Shown piece by piece: positions 11,336 to 23,605 of a stretch of 64,000 bases of DNA. The notes below the pieces were generated by a model. It made no database searches, had not been told where the DNA came from, and was given only the letters and a program-made list of their open reading frames with translations. The translations under genes were made by a program, and so were the position numbers. Within the stretch, counting starts at the first letter, position 1. Each line of letters starts with the position of its first letter. This DNA comes from Streblospio benedicti (lineage: Eukaryota > Annelida > Polychaeta > Spionida > Spionidae). The stretch is taken from NCBI GenBank assembly GCA_019095985.1, contig CM032659.1, positions 25,192,629-25,256,628 on the forward strand. The letters run 5' to 3'.

Positions 11336-12790
11336 AGTGGCGTGGAACTTCCAAACTCCTGGTCATGAGGCTATCTGTCTATGAGCTCAACCATTGTGAT
11401 TACTGTTAAGACGTGGCTGGCATGTTAAGTGCAGACTGAAGATTGATTACTAGCTCTTCCATTGTAGAATAACCAGGGCCTTTATGGTTCTGAAACGAGC
11501 CTCATACCTTTATCCCATGCTGCCAAATTTATAATTTAGCAGTGCAACTAACTGCTATTTTTTATTATATATGTATGTCCAGTGAATCATTTAGTTATCC
11601 AAGTGGTGTGCATGTTAATTCGATTACACAGATTGAATTTTTCATAGACCTCCCAAAATGTTGTTCTCATGTGGGTTTCGAACCCTCAACCTTGTGGGCT
11701 TGAGTATGGCGGGGGAGATGTGTCATAAGGATGGTCTGCTATATAAGGAAAAAGTTAAAAAAATCTTTAATATTTATTTCAAAAGAAAGCTGTGTTATTC
11801 TTCTTTGCAAAAATGTAATATTATTCATGGGTTAGGAGGCTTGATTTTTTACAATAATGAGAAATCGGACATGTGTTCAAGAAAACTACAAGCTCAAGAA
11901 TTACATTGAAATCAATGGGAAATTATGCAACAATGCAAACAAACCGAAAGAATCTATACTGAAATCAATGGGAAATTAGAAGGTCAATGCAAACAAACTG
12001 AAAGAATCTATACTAGAAAGTTCAAAAAATTCTATAACTATTCTTAATGGAAAGCTAACAGGTCAGAGATTATCTTAAATAAAAAAAATGCATATGCGTT
12101 GGAGCTCGTTACGGAGCTAGAGCTGATTGAAGTTGATTTTAAACTAAAATTCACAAATATGGAAACCAAAAAAGTAGTATGCATTTCTGTCAAAATGTAT
12201 TGCAATGACTGCATGAAAGGTACACACATTGTGGTTATTCTCTACTTGTCTGCATAACCAATTCATACTACATAAAATTATATTCGATCTTATACTAATT
12301 TATTCTAAACAGGCCTAAATTAATCCTCATTTTGACGGTGCAGCGTGCCTATAAAATCGAGAACACAATTATGTATTAGTTTCTTGATTGGACTGTATCC
12401 ATTAATAATGCACTTATTTTCATAAATGACATACAAACTTGAAGCTCTTAAAGTTAACAATATTATTCTAACACCAATGCTACAGAAATAATTCATCAAT
12501 TGTATAAAAAAAAGCCCATAGAAATCAGTGGTAAGGACTTGAAGCCTGCACCTTTATTATAAACAAATATGCATCAAAGTCTTATTAACTCTTTATGGAT
12601 ATGACTATTCGATTTAACAATGTATTAAGCTTTGTCATCTCTTGGCCCATGCATGACTATAAGTTTGATATCACCATCATCATTATCGACATCAACATGA
12701 ACGGCTAAGACCGGGTGCCGTCCTCACAGGATTCCCCTGCATACCGTAACATGTTTGTCATTTCTCTGTATACAGTGCGTCAACAGTTGT
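11336..12790. other. Gene-free stretch with a small tandem duplication
   Basis: No exon is recognisable. A unit of about 56 bases, reading 'GAAATCAATGGGAAATTA' then 'CAATGCAAACAAAC.GAAAG', is repeated at 11908-12015. Near 11665-11700 a segment resembles the internal promoter B box of a tRNA-derived SINE on the minus strand (GGTTCGAAACC). Confidence 0.4.
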
Positions 12791-12799
12791 TAGTTTTTT

Positions 12800-13036
12800 A
12801 TGCTGTTTATCTCTTTGATGGTAATGTTTATTTCAAGTTTGTTGAAATCTTTTTGTATTGACTGTTGTATCAATCCATGTTGCTTTTGGTCTCTTTTATT
12901 CTTTCTCTGTTTAATAGCTTCATTGAAGGCTATTCCGGTGGGTGTTTCTGCCAGTAATCACATTAGATGTCCAATCCATGACAGTCTCCTTGTTTGTATT
13001 GTTTTACTGATTTTGCTTTGGTTGGTGATTTCGTAA
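12800..13036 (-). mobile_element. LINE fragment, C-terminal end of RTE-like ORF (tentative)
   Basis: Minus-strand translation reads RRLSWIGHLM, then after one stop codon ETPTGIAFNEAI, then a basic KRDQKQHG stretch and a short tail. The order 'RRL.W.GH', acidic turn, and basic 'GRPK/W'-type block is typical of the end of RTE-like LINE polyproteins. Only this end remains and it carries an in-frame stop. Similarity is moderate and judged by eye. Confidence 0.45.
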
Positions 13037-13707
13037 ATGACATTACTTTTTAAAGCCGAGCTTCGCAGAAGACTCGAGCTTTATAGCCGTCGTAGGCGTT
13101 TCATTGTGTTCCCTCTTCACCGCCTACTACGTTTACTATAAGCACATCCATACGCGCTGAAATTAGTGCACAATTTGAAATTTTATCAATGGAACGACAA
13201 TCGCTGATGTTAATGAGCTTGGCAAACACCGCAGCCGATCAAAATCAATACGCCAGTACATATGCACGCATGTGGCTCGTGTGTTTGTTCTTTTCTGTCT
13301 ATCCGGCATAAATGCAACAACTCCGAGTTATATCACATGTTGTAGTAATTTCACCCACATTTCATTCAAGAGAGACTTATAACAGCAAGCTCGGCTTTTC
13401 AGGAGTCGGACTCCTTTGATCATAAATAGGTTTGATAGATCTTGTAAAACGATTCTTTCACATTAATTGTCTCTGACTCTGTCTACAGAATGTCTAGATC
13501 TAATTATCTTCATTTTGAACAGCTCCATGACCATGTATGTAGCAACCATGTATATAACATGTTTACTTCTAGATTATTTTAGTCTTTACTAAATTTGTGA
13601 CACTCTTCACAAATTGACACAAACTGCCAACACAAATACATCAATGTTTCTACCATTCATCCATCATCATACAGTGATTACATCTATGCACAGCCCATAA
13701 CTGTCCC

Positions 13708-13910
13708 CATTCGATATTTGGGGGGGGGGGACGACAGAATGTTTACGAATGAAACAAATTTTTTTTTGACTTTCTAGAGACAAATTTTTTATTTTCAACT
13801 TGAAGTGAGACAAATTTGGTGAACATCAGGGACAATTTTTTTTCCTCTCAAAATCAGAGGCAGATTTTTTTTTTGGAAAATTTTGTCGCCCCTCCCCCAA
13901 TGATCGAATG
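13708..13910. mobile_element. Short MITE with CATTCGAT termini
   Basis: The left end CATTCGATATTTGGGGG and the right end CCCCCAATGATCGAATG are inverted copies. The interior holds repeats of 'GACAAATTTTTT'. It is about 200 bases with no coding capacity. Confidence 0.6.
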
Positions 13911-14261
13911 GTCCGTCCCTTAATGTAAATACTAGTACTACATGTACGGTTACTCTGTAATTTTAAGCCTACAAGATCTAGTATTGATTTTCACTTTGTA
14001 TTTGACACTGACAGCCAAATCCAACGTCGGCATTGAATATTGCATAATTCAAAGGCTGAGTGTTGTTCATAATCCTCTGAGACTAACCTTCTGTACAACA
14101 GGGGATTAAAAATGAACTAAGTGGACATGTGTATATTTTTTAATATTGTGATTTCTTGATAAATTTCCTGTCTGCTCTCAAAATGCGGACACTAGGTGAG
14201 CGATAAAGCCAGTGCAGACTGCAAATAATAACATGCGCAGCAACTCGCGCAGAGAGCCATT

Positions 14262-15560
14262 TTTCAATACAGGAGACCCTCCATAAATGTATGGTTTGGA
14301 CACGTCTGCATTGAATCTACACGCGTGTCCATTTTGGTGCGGTTTTTGAGTCACATTTATAACATTTCACACGCGTCAGAATTACTTTACAAGCGATTAA
14401 ATCACAGTGCGAAAGCGACCAACGTAACTCCCAAAACGACTACCGTAACTCATCAAAAATGGCGACGCAAACAGCGCCCGCTTCACGTTAGAAACTCCAC
14501 TATTGTGCTTATTCTGTGCACTTATATCATGATATCACATGCTGCAGGTTAAAATTTTAGCGTATTGATTCTAGAGAGCATGTAGTTTTAATGTATAACA
14601 AATGTATTATGACATATTCTGGTTGAAACCAACCACCTAAGTGACTACGGTAACTCACACAAATGATTACCGTAACTCACTCACGTGACTACCGTAGCTC
14701 TGAAGATACGTAGACACCCAAAACGTAATTAATGCTGATTTATATTCTTCAAATCAACATTACAGTGTGACTTATATCTGTGTGTTTTGATTTATGCTGA
14801 GTTCACAAGAGCCGCGATTTTAGGTGACAATGTGCGCAAATTATATCCCTGTTATGTGGATGTCTCTTCTATTGTAATTTCATTATTTTTACATTAGTAG
14901 CACATATAATTTCCTTCCATGGTTAATATCTGCAATAAAAATTCCGAATGTGACCTCTAATTCAACAGAATAGAAGCTAAGCTGCAGTATTCAATGATTT
15001 TTTTTATGCAGAGTTACGGTAGTGGGGCCCGAGAGCTACGGTAGTCACCATACGATTTTAAAATCCACTTTATACTATCATCACGTAAACTTTCAACGAA
15101 ATTATGCAGCATGCAGATAACACGTGCAAAGTACTGTCTTTCTAACATAAAATATAAAGCTATTAAGAACTTAACCTCATATAAAAATGAAAAATCCGTT
15201 CCGCTATATGCATATCATTGACTACCGTAACTCTGGAGTTACGTAGATCTAATCGCTTTCGCACAGTGTAAATAGTATCGCGGGCGAGATGTGTCATAAA
15301 TGTATGGTTTGGACACGTCTGCATTGAATCTACACGCGTGTCCATTTTTGTGATCAATATTATCCTTTTTTTTGTACTTAAGATTTCAACAATATGGCGG
15401 GGGAAATGTATGGCGGAGGAGATGTGTCATAAATGTGTGGTTTGGACACGTCTGCATTGAATCTACACGCGTGTCTATTTTGGTGCGGTTTTTGAGCCAC
15501 ATTTATGACATTTCACACGCGTCAGAATTACGCGTCTAAATGGAGTTTAGACGTGTGTCA
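14262..15560. repeat. Dispersed repeat units with TTTGGACACGTCTGC core
   Basis: A unit reading GGTTTGGACACGTCTGCATT, then 'GAATCTACACGCGTGTC' and 'CACATTTAT.ACATTTCACACGCGTCAGAATTAC', occurs at 14295-14390, 15303-15348 (partial) and 15438-15532. The 866-bp element at 14403-15268 lies immediately after the first unit. Coding capacity is not evident. Confidence 0.7.
14403..15268. mobile_element. 866-bp inverted-repeat element flanked by TAAAT
   Basis: The left end is CACAGTGCGAAAGCGA and the right end, reverse-complemented, is CACTGTGCGAAAGCGA, each followed within a few bases by CGTAACTCC. The five bases TAAAT occur directly before and directly after the element, consistent with a target-site duplication. 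The interior carries at least six copies, in both orientations, of a CTACCGTAACTC motif, which could be transposase-binding repeats. No transposase frame is visible. Related 'TACGGTAAC' motifs appear at 16990-17175. Superfamily not assigned. Confidence 0.75.
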
Positions 15561-15748
15561 ATTTCCTCGCGGTATTCGAGTCACGTTTTTTAATTTCACA
15601 CTCGACTGAAATGAATATTGATTATTTAACTATTGATTTTCGTCTGTAGTGATTTTTTTTTTATATTTAACAAAATCAATGTCATTAATGTTATCCTTTT
15701 TTGTACTTTATATTTAAACAATTTCCATTGATGTCCATCAACTTCTGC

Positions 15749-16057
15749 ATATCATGACTAAAATCCATTTTATTTTTAAAATAAATCATATTATAACATT
15801 CAACATTTAAGTCAATTTCGTTTGTTTTTGACGTCAATTCACAGTTTTAGCGCGCGGAGGCGTTAGGCTAAACTGTTGCTCTCCACAACAACGAAAGTTG
15901 TTTGCGTCGTAAGCGGCGTGTATTGGTCATGGCAGACACAGTTGTCGCCAAAACCGCTGTGGGGTTTTTTTGGAGCGTGTTTTCCATCGCAAAAATTGAG
16001 CACGCTGATTGACCAATCAGTGTGGGACGGTAGCGACGCCAAGCGAATGATAGAATG
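15749..16057. mobile_element. 300-bp MITE R, copy 1
   Basis: It shares, in inverse orientation, the sequence of 33794-34095: an end with 'ATGACTAAAATCCATTTTAT', a middle with 'GCGTGTTTTCCATCGCAAAA', and an end with AATGATAGAATG. Its flanks, 15622-15750 and 16059-16176, are direct copies of each other (sharing 'CCATTGATGTCCATCAACTT'), so it sits at the junction of a small tandem duplication. Confidence 0.7.
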
Positions 16058-16464
16058 ATTATTAAACTATTGATTTTCGTCTGTCGTGATTTTTTTACCT
16101 CTGCACGTAAAATGATCCTTTTCACTAGTTTTAAATTTAAACAATTTCCATTGATGTCCATCAACTTCTGCATACATCGCTGCCTGTAACAATATGCTTG
16201 TCAACCCCTCTATATACTAGCCATAAGATTCCATTTAAAAGTTACAGTTTGCAATTTGAAAGCATAACCGCTTTCCAAAATAATCTATCTTATGATAAAC
16301 GCTGTCATCCTTGCCGTTGTCGTATCAACAACTAGTGTTGTGAATGTCTATCATACGTCATTACAGACAAACATAAACAATGTTTACAATTTTAAACGTT
16401 TTAAAACAATGACCTACACCTTTTCAGATTGCATTCAGACTTCAAACCAAGATGTCCAGTGCTT

Positions 16465-16640
16465 CAGTGACCGAGTGAATAGGAAGTTGGACTTAGGACC
16501 CGGTCAGTCGCAAGTCCGTGTGTGTGTGGGGGGGGGGGTCGGATGGTGGTAGGGGGGTCGTACTTTTAAAACAAGGCCCCTGGGGGTTTACACTTTTTAA
16601 ATAGGAGTGACTGGGGGGGGGGTCATACTTTTGAAATGAC
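16465..16640. repeat. SINE-head-like segment and GACCCCC-type repeat fragment
   Basis: At 16465-16510 the sequence GTGACCGAGTGAATAGGAAG resembles the A-box region of the tRNA-derived SINE seen elsewhere in this window. It runs into G-run blocks with 'GGGGGGGTC' and 'TACTTTT.AAA', which resemble the subterminal repeats of E2. Both are fragments. Confidence 0.4.
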
Positions 16641-17702
16641 AGTTTTTTGTTTCATTTTTTATCTCTATGATGAGATACAATCAGACAAAGACTCACAGAA
16701 AAGCTACAAATTTCTTTATAAATATTACTTTCAACACAATTGGAAATTGTCTTGAATATTGAACAGTTTTCTTGTCTTCCAATTTTCTTGAATCCTGCCA
16801 TATCTACTCAAGGTTGTGTTAGTCACAATCTCATAATCACGACTAGTATCTTTGGTGGCTTCTTCAAGCTTCAAGTTGTTTCATTTTCTGAATCTGCATT
16901 GTCGTCATCATCTGAATCATCAACACCTGCCAAAACAGTTTTGAGCTTTTTATTCAGATAAAGTTCTATCCAGTTCACACCTGGATAACTGAGTACGGTT
17001 CCTTTACTAACCGTTCTCACAATGGAGGACAACAAAATGGGCTACCATTCACCCAACCCTTACAATGTGTACGAATTCAACAAAAAATTTTTTTCCCTTG
17101 GGTACGGTAACAGCATTTCTTGGATACGGTAACTAATGTGTAAATTCGCCAAATCTGGGAGTACGGTTGCTACTTTTTGCAGAAATTGAGAACGATAACT
17201 ACCATTTAGCTGAATGTTATAAATCACTTTTTAATCCCAATCAAGGTGGTGAATCAATCATCACTCTAAGTGTTAGATCAGCACCCTATCGTACAGCACC
17301 CCACCCTAAGTGTTAAAAACATGGAGGACACACAACCAGCTGTCAAAACAATGAGTATTTTTTCACAATTTCTGATGAAAACATAAAGTTAACAAAACGA
17401 AGAGTATGCTCATAGAATGTGCCATAACAATAGGAATTGATATACACCAAAATCATAGAAAAATAACTTCTGAAATCGTGGCATTGTGCACAACATAGCC
17501 ACACAATTATCTGAGATTAACTATATCATGTTTGAGTATGGATATTTCTAAAAATGAGCATCATACACGTAGTATTTGGTAAACAGAATGCACGTTGATA
17601 GTCATTTTTGTCAGTACAAGCTATTTGGGGCAACCAGAAATGGGTTATAATTATACTATGAAGCATTTTACCATCTGCATCCATAAAAAGTTCAATCAAC
17701 AA

Positions 17703-17802
17703 NNNNNNNNNNNNNNNNNNNNNNNNNNNNNNNNNNNNNNNNNNNNNNNNNNNNNNNNNNNNNNNNNNNNNNNNNNNNNNNNNNNNNNNNNNNNNNNNNN
17801 NN
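17703..17802. other. Assembly gap of 100 N
   Basis: Exactly 100 N, a conventional placeholder, so the true length is unknown. No gene is interrupted as far as the flanks show. Confidence 0.99.
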
Positions 17803-17939
17803 TTATAATGTAAATATAAATGGACATTGGATACTACTTGTGATAAAAAACAATTTTAAGAGAAGCTACATTTGTATACATTTTTGTTTTTCGCTTTTTC
17901 ACTGTAATTCATCATCTTAGCCATGAGTACAACAGAATG

Positions 17940-18075
17940 TGATTGCGGGAAGGGGGGCGTCAAGATTTTTGAATCTTGGTGTACTGGGAGGGGGTCAATG
18001 TTTAAGTTTGAATATGATTTGGGGGTCATAGTTGTGATTTTTATATGAAAAAAATCCATCTGACCCCCCACTGAC
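17940..18075. repeat. GACCCCC-type repeat fragment
   Basis: Short blocks of G or C runs with 'GGGGGTCA' spaced by AT-rich sequence resemble the subterminal repeats of E2 at 5061-6183. It is probably the remains of a related element. Confidence 0.4.
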
Positions 18076-18639
18076 TTGCAACTGACTGGCCCCTTACATG
18101 TATGACCAGAATGTCATGGGTTTAAATCCCGGTCGGGTCTGGTGGATGATGTTACAACTAGGATATTGCATATGAAAAACGTACGACGTGCGTCGTTTGA
18201 TGGGGCCATTAAGATATAACAAATCATAGGACACAGAGGGCATTCAATAAAGAAGAAAAACGGCATTTACACAGCAAACATTTGGTACCGTAACATATAT
18301 ACATACATAAGTATGTAAAGTTGTGTCCGTACTTTGACATTGGCATGGAGCTTTGTTAACATCTTCTTGGCATTCACTGACGTAACATCCTGTCTATTAT
18401 TATGTGAACATGTACTGGGTCACAGAATGATGAAACATAAATGGGTGGTTGGGCCGATACCCAATCAATCCAACCGCTAGCGAAAGACCTTTATTGTGCG
18501 TGGTATGTCACTGTTCATGTACGAGTGTGTTGTTAGATTACAGATTTTAGTTGAAAAAATGTCAATTTTTAATACTTAAACCGAAATCCAATATCTAATT
18601 ATTTCCTTTGAACTTAACCACCATCTCACGACTTAACGA

Positions 18640-18915
18640 TTTACACCAGGTCATTGGCCCACTAATTGATCATCAATTGATCATTTCTTATATGCTTGCA
18701 TTGGTAGGTAGCACATTCAGCGCATTATGCTAATCATTCATACAATCATGCACTCAATCTTTCAACCAAATGACCTCTACCTAATTAACGTGTAGGTGCC
18801 ACGGAGCAGTGTGCAACTCCTTTAGGGATGAGTTCGCTCAACAACCACCACCGACTGACAATCGAGCCCACGACCTTCTAGGTCATGAGTCCAACTCCCT
18901 AACCACTTGGCCACA
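18640..18915 (-). mobile_element. tRNA-derived SINE, copy 1
   Basis: Read on the minus strand, it starts GTGGCCAAGTGGTTAGG (A-box like), continues to GGTCGTGGGCTCGATT (B-box like), and then a conserved body with 'GTTGCACACTGCTCCGTGG', 'CACCTACACGTTAATTAGGT' and 'AAATGATCAATTGATGATC'. Other copies lie at 25620-25905, 46090-46330, 54165-54425, 59395-59600 and 63800-64000. The head marks a pol III promoter, and the shared body defines the family. Confidence 0.8.
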
Positions 18916-19260
18916 GAAACACGTTATTTCGTTATCACCAAAAGCAGTATTGACCGTGATGGCGGCAAGCATCTTGGATTTGAATTCAGCATGCCCCCAC
19001 CCCACCCCCACCCTTCCAAAAAAGTCTGCGAAAGATTGGCCATTGAAAGAATATGTAGAAAAAATAGAAAAAAATCTCAGTCTCCCTTCTCCCACCTTGT
19101 TTGGCCATCTCCCAAATTCTAGAACAAATAGTAAAAACGTTACTGTGAATGAAGTGGCCCAGATTACGCCCGGATGAGCCTGTAAGTACGGTGCCCGTGG
19201 CTCCGTGTGCCTAGATGACTGGTTCGTAATAGTCGGGGGTATAAAGTAGGCTATGATTGA

Positions 19261-20557
19261 TTAAGGCTGCGAGGTTGGATAGGCTAATAATAGTATCCAA
19301 AGGCGGGAAAGTGCATTGCGCAAGATTGATATAGGTGAAAACCGAAGTATGTAACCTGTGTCTCGGGGAATTAGTGTTAACGTAGCACGCCCGCCTATGA
19401 CATATGACTGGTCTGAATCATAGACTGTATCACTGACATGTATTACGAGTCTCATACTCTTGTGCAGGGTTGAGTATGAGAGGTATAAAGCCAATTGATG
19501 TTTTCTATATTTACGTAAAGACAACTGCTGGTTGAATTCAGTCCATCCTATTTTAGGATCATCAGCACTTCTCATCAAAAATGTCATAACTTTTGATTTT
19601 ACAGCAATGACTTCTGGATCATTTTCTTCATTTGAATACCATTCTAATTGCACATCAGATGTAAAGGAAGGCTCAGGGTGTTTAGCAACCTTTTGAGGAG
19701 GGGTAGTGGTTGTCAATGACTCTGGTATTTGGAAATATTTGGATAATGTTAATCAGTGCAATGTGTCTGAGTGTGAAGGTGGCCCTCGTTGCCACGCCGT
19801 CAACTGTGGTGCATGAAATGTATTTTTCCATCAAGACTTGAATCCAGTATATCAATATTCCCAGTGGGAAAATGTACAAATCTACCTTCAACAAGATTTT
19901 CTAGGACAATAGCACCGTATTGATGATTCATTGATTTGAGTGTAACTTCAGCAAAGGCAGTGCCAATTTGTAACACAGTTCCATAATTAACTACATGTAT
20001 GTGACGAGCTTTATGAAACAACTGAATCAACTCTTTTGATCTTGTTGCCTGATGTAATGTACTCCCAAGCCCTACACGCTTTGGTGTGAGCATCTTTCCT
20101 TTACTGACACCATAAACCAAATCCTGACCAAGAGAGAGAATTTTGTTTTCACAGTCATTATCACACTCGGCATCATCCTCATAATCACCCCCTTCCATAT
20201 TTTCTATTACAACAGATCCCTTCAGCAACACTTTGAGAAACATATAAACACTATCTGGTATACAATCTAAAGCAGCCGCCTCTGTTGTTACGGACAAACC
20301 CTTTTAGAGGTTTCTGATGGAGAATGTGTCCTCTTAATTCTACCCTGTATGAATCAATGCCAAAAATATGTCATCATCTGGCTTATAAACTGGTATGTTA
20401 TCTTCACAGTGTTCGTCCATGTCTTGATGGTCATGAGGCAGAATTGAGATTGGAATGAACCATTTTCTTCAGAACATTCGGAGCATTTTAGATGATACTT
20501 ACCTTCTGCTGCAATTAGGTCATTCACCCTTACAATATGAAGTACACCCTTTTCCAA
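19261..20557 (-). pseudogene. Decayed copy of a repetitive invertebrate ORF family
   Basis: Broken minus-strand frames keep recognisable blocks in order: AAEGKYHLKCSECS (about 20500), then 'LGQDLVYGVSKGKMLTPKRV', 'GLGSTLHQATRSKELIQLFH', 'VEGRFVHFPTGNIDI' (about 19850-20150), then KIGWTEFNQQLS (about 19540). From memory, such proteins of unknown function occur in many near-identical copies in corals, molluscs and amphioxus, which suggests they belong to a mobile element, but I cannot name its class. This copy is interrupted in several places and has lost both ends. It lies just downstream of galactosyltransferase copy 2. Confidence 0.6.
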
Positions 20558-20584
20558 AGATTGAAATATTTTTTTACATTATGT

Positions 20585-20690
20585 TAGGGATAGATTATTT
20601 ATTTCTCAAAATTGGGGGGGGGGGCGCGATTATCTATTTCAATATTTTGCCTGGCCACACACCCCCCCCCCCCAGGGCATCAAATGGTCC
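20585..20690. repeat. G-run/C-run repeat fragment
   Basis: A G run of about ten and a C run of about thirteen flank a 45-base AT-rich centre, so the segment can fold back. It resembles the short G-rich MITEs at 13708-13910 and 44141-44421, but I could not define termini. Confidence 0.35.
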
Positions 20691-20719
20691 ATGTCTAACA
20701 TTAACTATAATCCCATACT

Positions 20720-22577
20720 TCTAACCATTGGAATATATCGTTCCACCTCTAAATTTTATTTGTTTTGCAGACAAAACTGTTATGTACATGTATGCCACTA
20801 TAAGTCAAAACTCTATGTAAGGACTTTAATGAAGCTCCTGTTGAATGCCAAACCCATACGCTCCCTCTCCGGAAGTGATGCACCATTTTATTTTCAGATT
20901 TCGCTTCCGTCGTCGTACCCCATTTGTTTTGTATTTGCACATACACTACATCAATATCTGTCAATTGCTGCACTACTATTCCGGTAAAGAACACATCCTC
21001 CATGTTGAAGAAGGGTGTCGCTAATGCCGTTTTGACAATTCTGAATGCTAAAGCAAGTGGCATACCATATAGAGGACCCTCACAGTATGGCGGATAGTAG
21101 CGGATCTTGTATGGAATAATTGTTTCTGGAATACCCCACTTATGCCTAGGGTCCCTAATTATTTGTGCTCTATGCCATACATGACAAATCATTTTGTTGC
21201 TAGTTGTACTTCCGAGCAGTATTTGTCTTTCTATGAGCTGCACCAGTTGGAATATATTGAACAACACATCATCGTCCACCTTGATAATATACTTGACGCT
21301 CTTGCAGTGAGTGGTTATCCACTTCAAGGCAATCAATCCTTTCAAGGTTAAACTATCGTAAGTGTCCGTGAAGTTTCCAATGACAACATCTCCGAATTGC
21401 TCAAACTCTCTGTCGATAGAATCCTCCGTTTGCTGTGATTCACTTCGTCCCAATATGAATATTGTCTTCAAGAAGCTATATTTCAGGCCCCATGTTTCTC
21501 GAATCCATTGTCTTTCATTTACTCTATTTGGAGTAGAATAAACGTAGAAAATATATCTTAAGTCAGGGTTGTTCAGACAAAATTGTTCATTGCTTCTATA
21601 AATACCAACGTCCATCATTTTACCGTGTAATTCCATAGCATGTGTGTTGTTGTACACGTACTTTATGATCCCTTTACCTGGCGTCTTGCTCTTCTCAAAA
21701 TGATATGCATGTATTTTTTCTGCTTTGATCTCAAGAAGTGGAAAAAATGAGGAATTAAAATTTCCAGCACACGTAGAGCCATTTGAGATATAATCCAAGT
21801 AACTGGCTGGACTGCTCTTATCTAGTACCTGATTTGATTTTACGCTGTGTGATGCTGGTTCTTTGGGTAACAAGTTGTTTGATGCAATTGATGATAATTC
21901 TACTGTTCTTTTTGGGGATATTGTCACTTCCTGTTCCACCATACTAGCTGAAAAGTTGAAATTTAGAGTCTACAATCAGTGAAAGTGTTCATTATACAGT
22001 CAAATTTTAATGCTGGTGCACGTGCAATGCATAAATCTAACTTGATGGGAGCACATAGATGCTTCAAGTTATCATACTAAGAGCAATCAGTGTTTTAATA
22101 CACTGTAATAGTATGGATAATGAATGTGTTCTTGAGATAAGGTCAACGTATTAAAATGTGAGACATGCATGTACAAATGCCTACAATGTATGCAAAATGG
22201 CCGTCACTTACCTTTGAAAGTTAAAATCCTGGGTCTTAGAAAAATTACAACAGCAATTATAAAGCTTAGCTTTATAAAGCTTAGCTTTTTCAAATGGTTG
22301 GTGACTTTAAATTTCATAATATCAGACAATCTAATATGTTCTGTGTTGACAGATCACCCGCGCCCTACAGAACTACTCATCTGGTATTATGCTGTCCTGA
22401 AATCATTGCACTGCACTTTTGCAAAATTTTCGAGTCTACATAACTCAGGTGACGTAAGATAACAAATTTGGTATCATGTGACAGTTGTTTCAAATGACAA
22501 CATATTGCCTCTAGTTCATGGTAATCAATACTTGTATGTGTGATATTTGGTATACAGCTTCATGTCTCATTTTATGT
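20720..22577. repeat. Segmental duplication, copy 2
   Basis: Partner of 8318-10241 in the same orientation, about 12.4 kb away. It keeps the full gene, the intron and about 260 bases upstream of the start codon. It then diverges at the site where copy 1 carries the TG microsatellite and rejoins briefly before a short remnant of the AGCCCCATCTCA minisatellite (22585-22650). Confidence 0.85.
20749..22317 (-). CDS. Beta-1,3-galactosyltransferase-like (GT31), copy 2
   Basis: Exon 1 is 22212-22317 and exon 2 is 20749-21947, with the same splice sites as copy 1, giving about 434 residues. The N-terminus is a better signal anchor than in copy 1 (LSFIIAVVIFL after a basic MKFKVTNHLKK). Landmarks are NERQWIRETWG, FILG, YDSLTLKG, KVDDDVLFN, YPPYCEG and MEDVFFTG, all in the GT31 order. 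The canonical YPPYC motif is kept here but altered in copy 1. The C-terminus ends at CKTNKI, a few residues shorter than copy 1. Expected location is the Golgi lumen, acting on a UDP-sugar donor; the acceptor is unknown. In both copies the anchor contains an internal direct repeat, LSFIKLSFI. Confidence 0.88.
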
Positions 22578-22880
22578 ACAAATGTGGGGTGGCCCCATCT
22601 CAGTGGTAAGTTAGCCCCATTTGAGATGTTATGCAGCCCCACCTCTACCAGTGTCTAATCTCAGGTGATACTTCTAATTTACTAAATGTTGCCATGCACG
22701 AAATGTTTCCCACATGCTCATGTGACATTAACATCCATTGAAATGGTATCCACATACAACGAATACACATACAAATGTTTCCAGTCTGTCACACCTTCTA
22801 CCATATCAACTGTATCAAGCTTTGCTTTTATCCTACACTTTAGTAACATTTTTATTTGTACACTGTCTTAACCCCCCCCC

Positions 22881-23240
<360 letters not shown>

Positions 23241-23454
23241 CAAAAATATTCAAAAAATGCTATTTTTAGTCACAAAAACGTGCCACAGCGGCATGTATGG
23301 AATGGGGGGGGTTAGTATTACTAACACGTTCTTATATCCCTTTTATTGGACGCACAACAAAGTCCACAAGCTTCAATCAACTTTGAGCAATTCTTTTCTT
23401 GTCGAATGTTAATGAATGTGTCCAAGCACACCTAAAATATTGTGCCTAACAGAC

Positions 23455-23605
23455 CCAGCGGGAACTCACAACCTTTTGGTCATGATGACAATTCCCTATC
23501 CACTTGGCCACCAGATATTTGAGCATAATGCACGTCTGTGACCGAGTGGATAGAGAGTTGGAATTGTAATGAGAATGTCACGAGTTCGAATCCTATATGA
23601 GGATG
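23455..23605. mobile_element. Two tRNA-derived SINE heads in opposite orientation
   Basis: At 23455-23515 the minus strand reads a head ending in GTGGCCAAGTGGATAGGG. At 23538-23605 the plus strand reads GTGACCGAGTGGATAGAGAG followed by a B box GAGTTCGAATCC. These are pol III promoter-like heads facing apart, about 20 bases from each other. Confidence 0.6.

Noticed and set aside
18883-19177. Overlapping frames around 18.8-19.2 kb
   Set aside because: They overlap the SINE head and lack any domain; both strands are open by chance.
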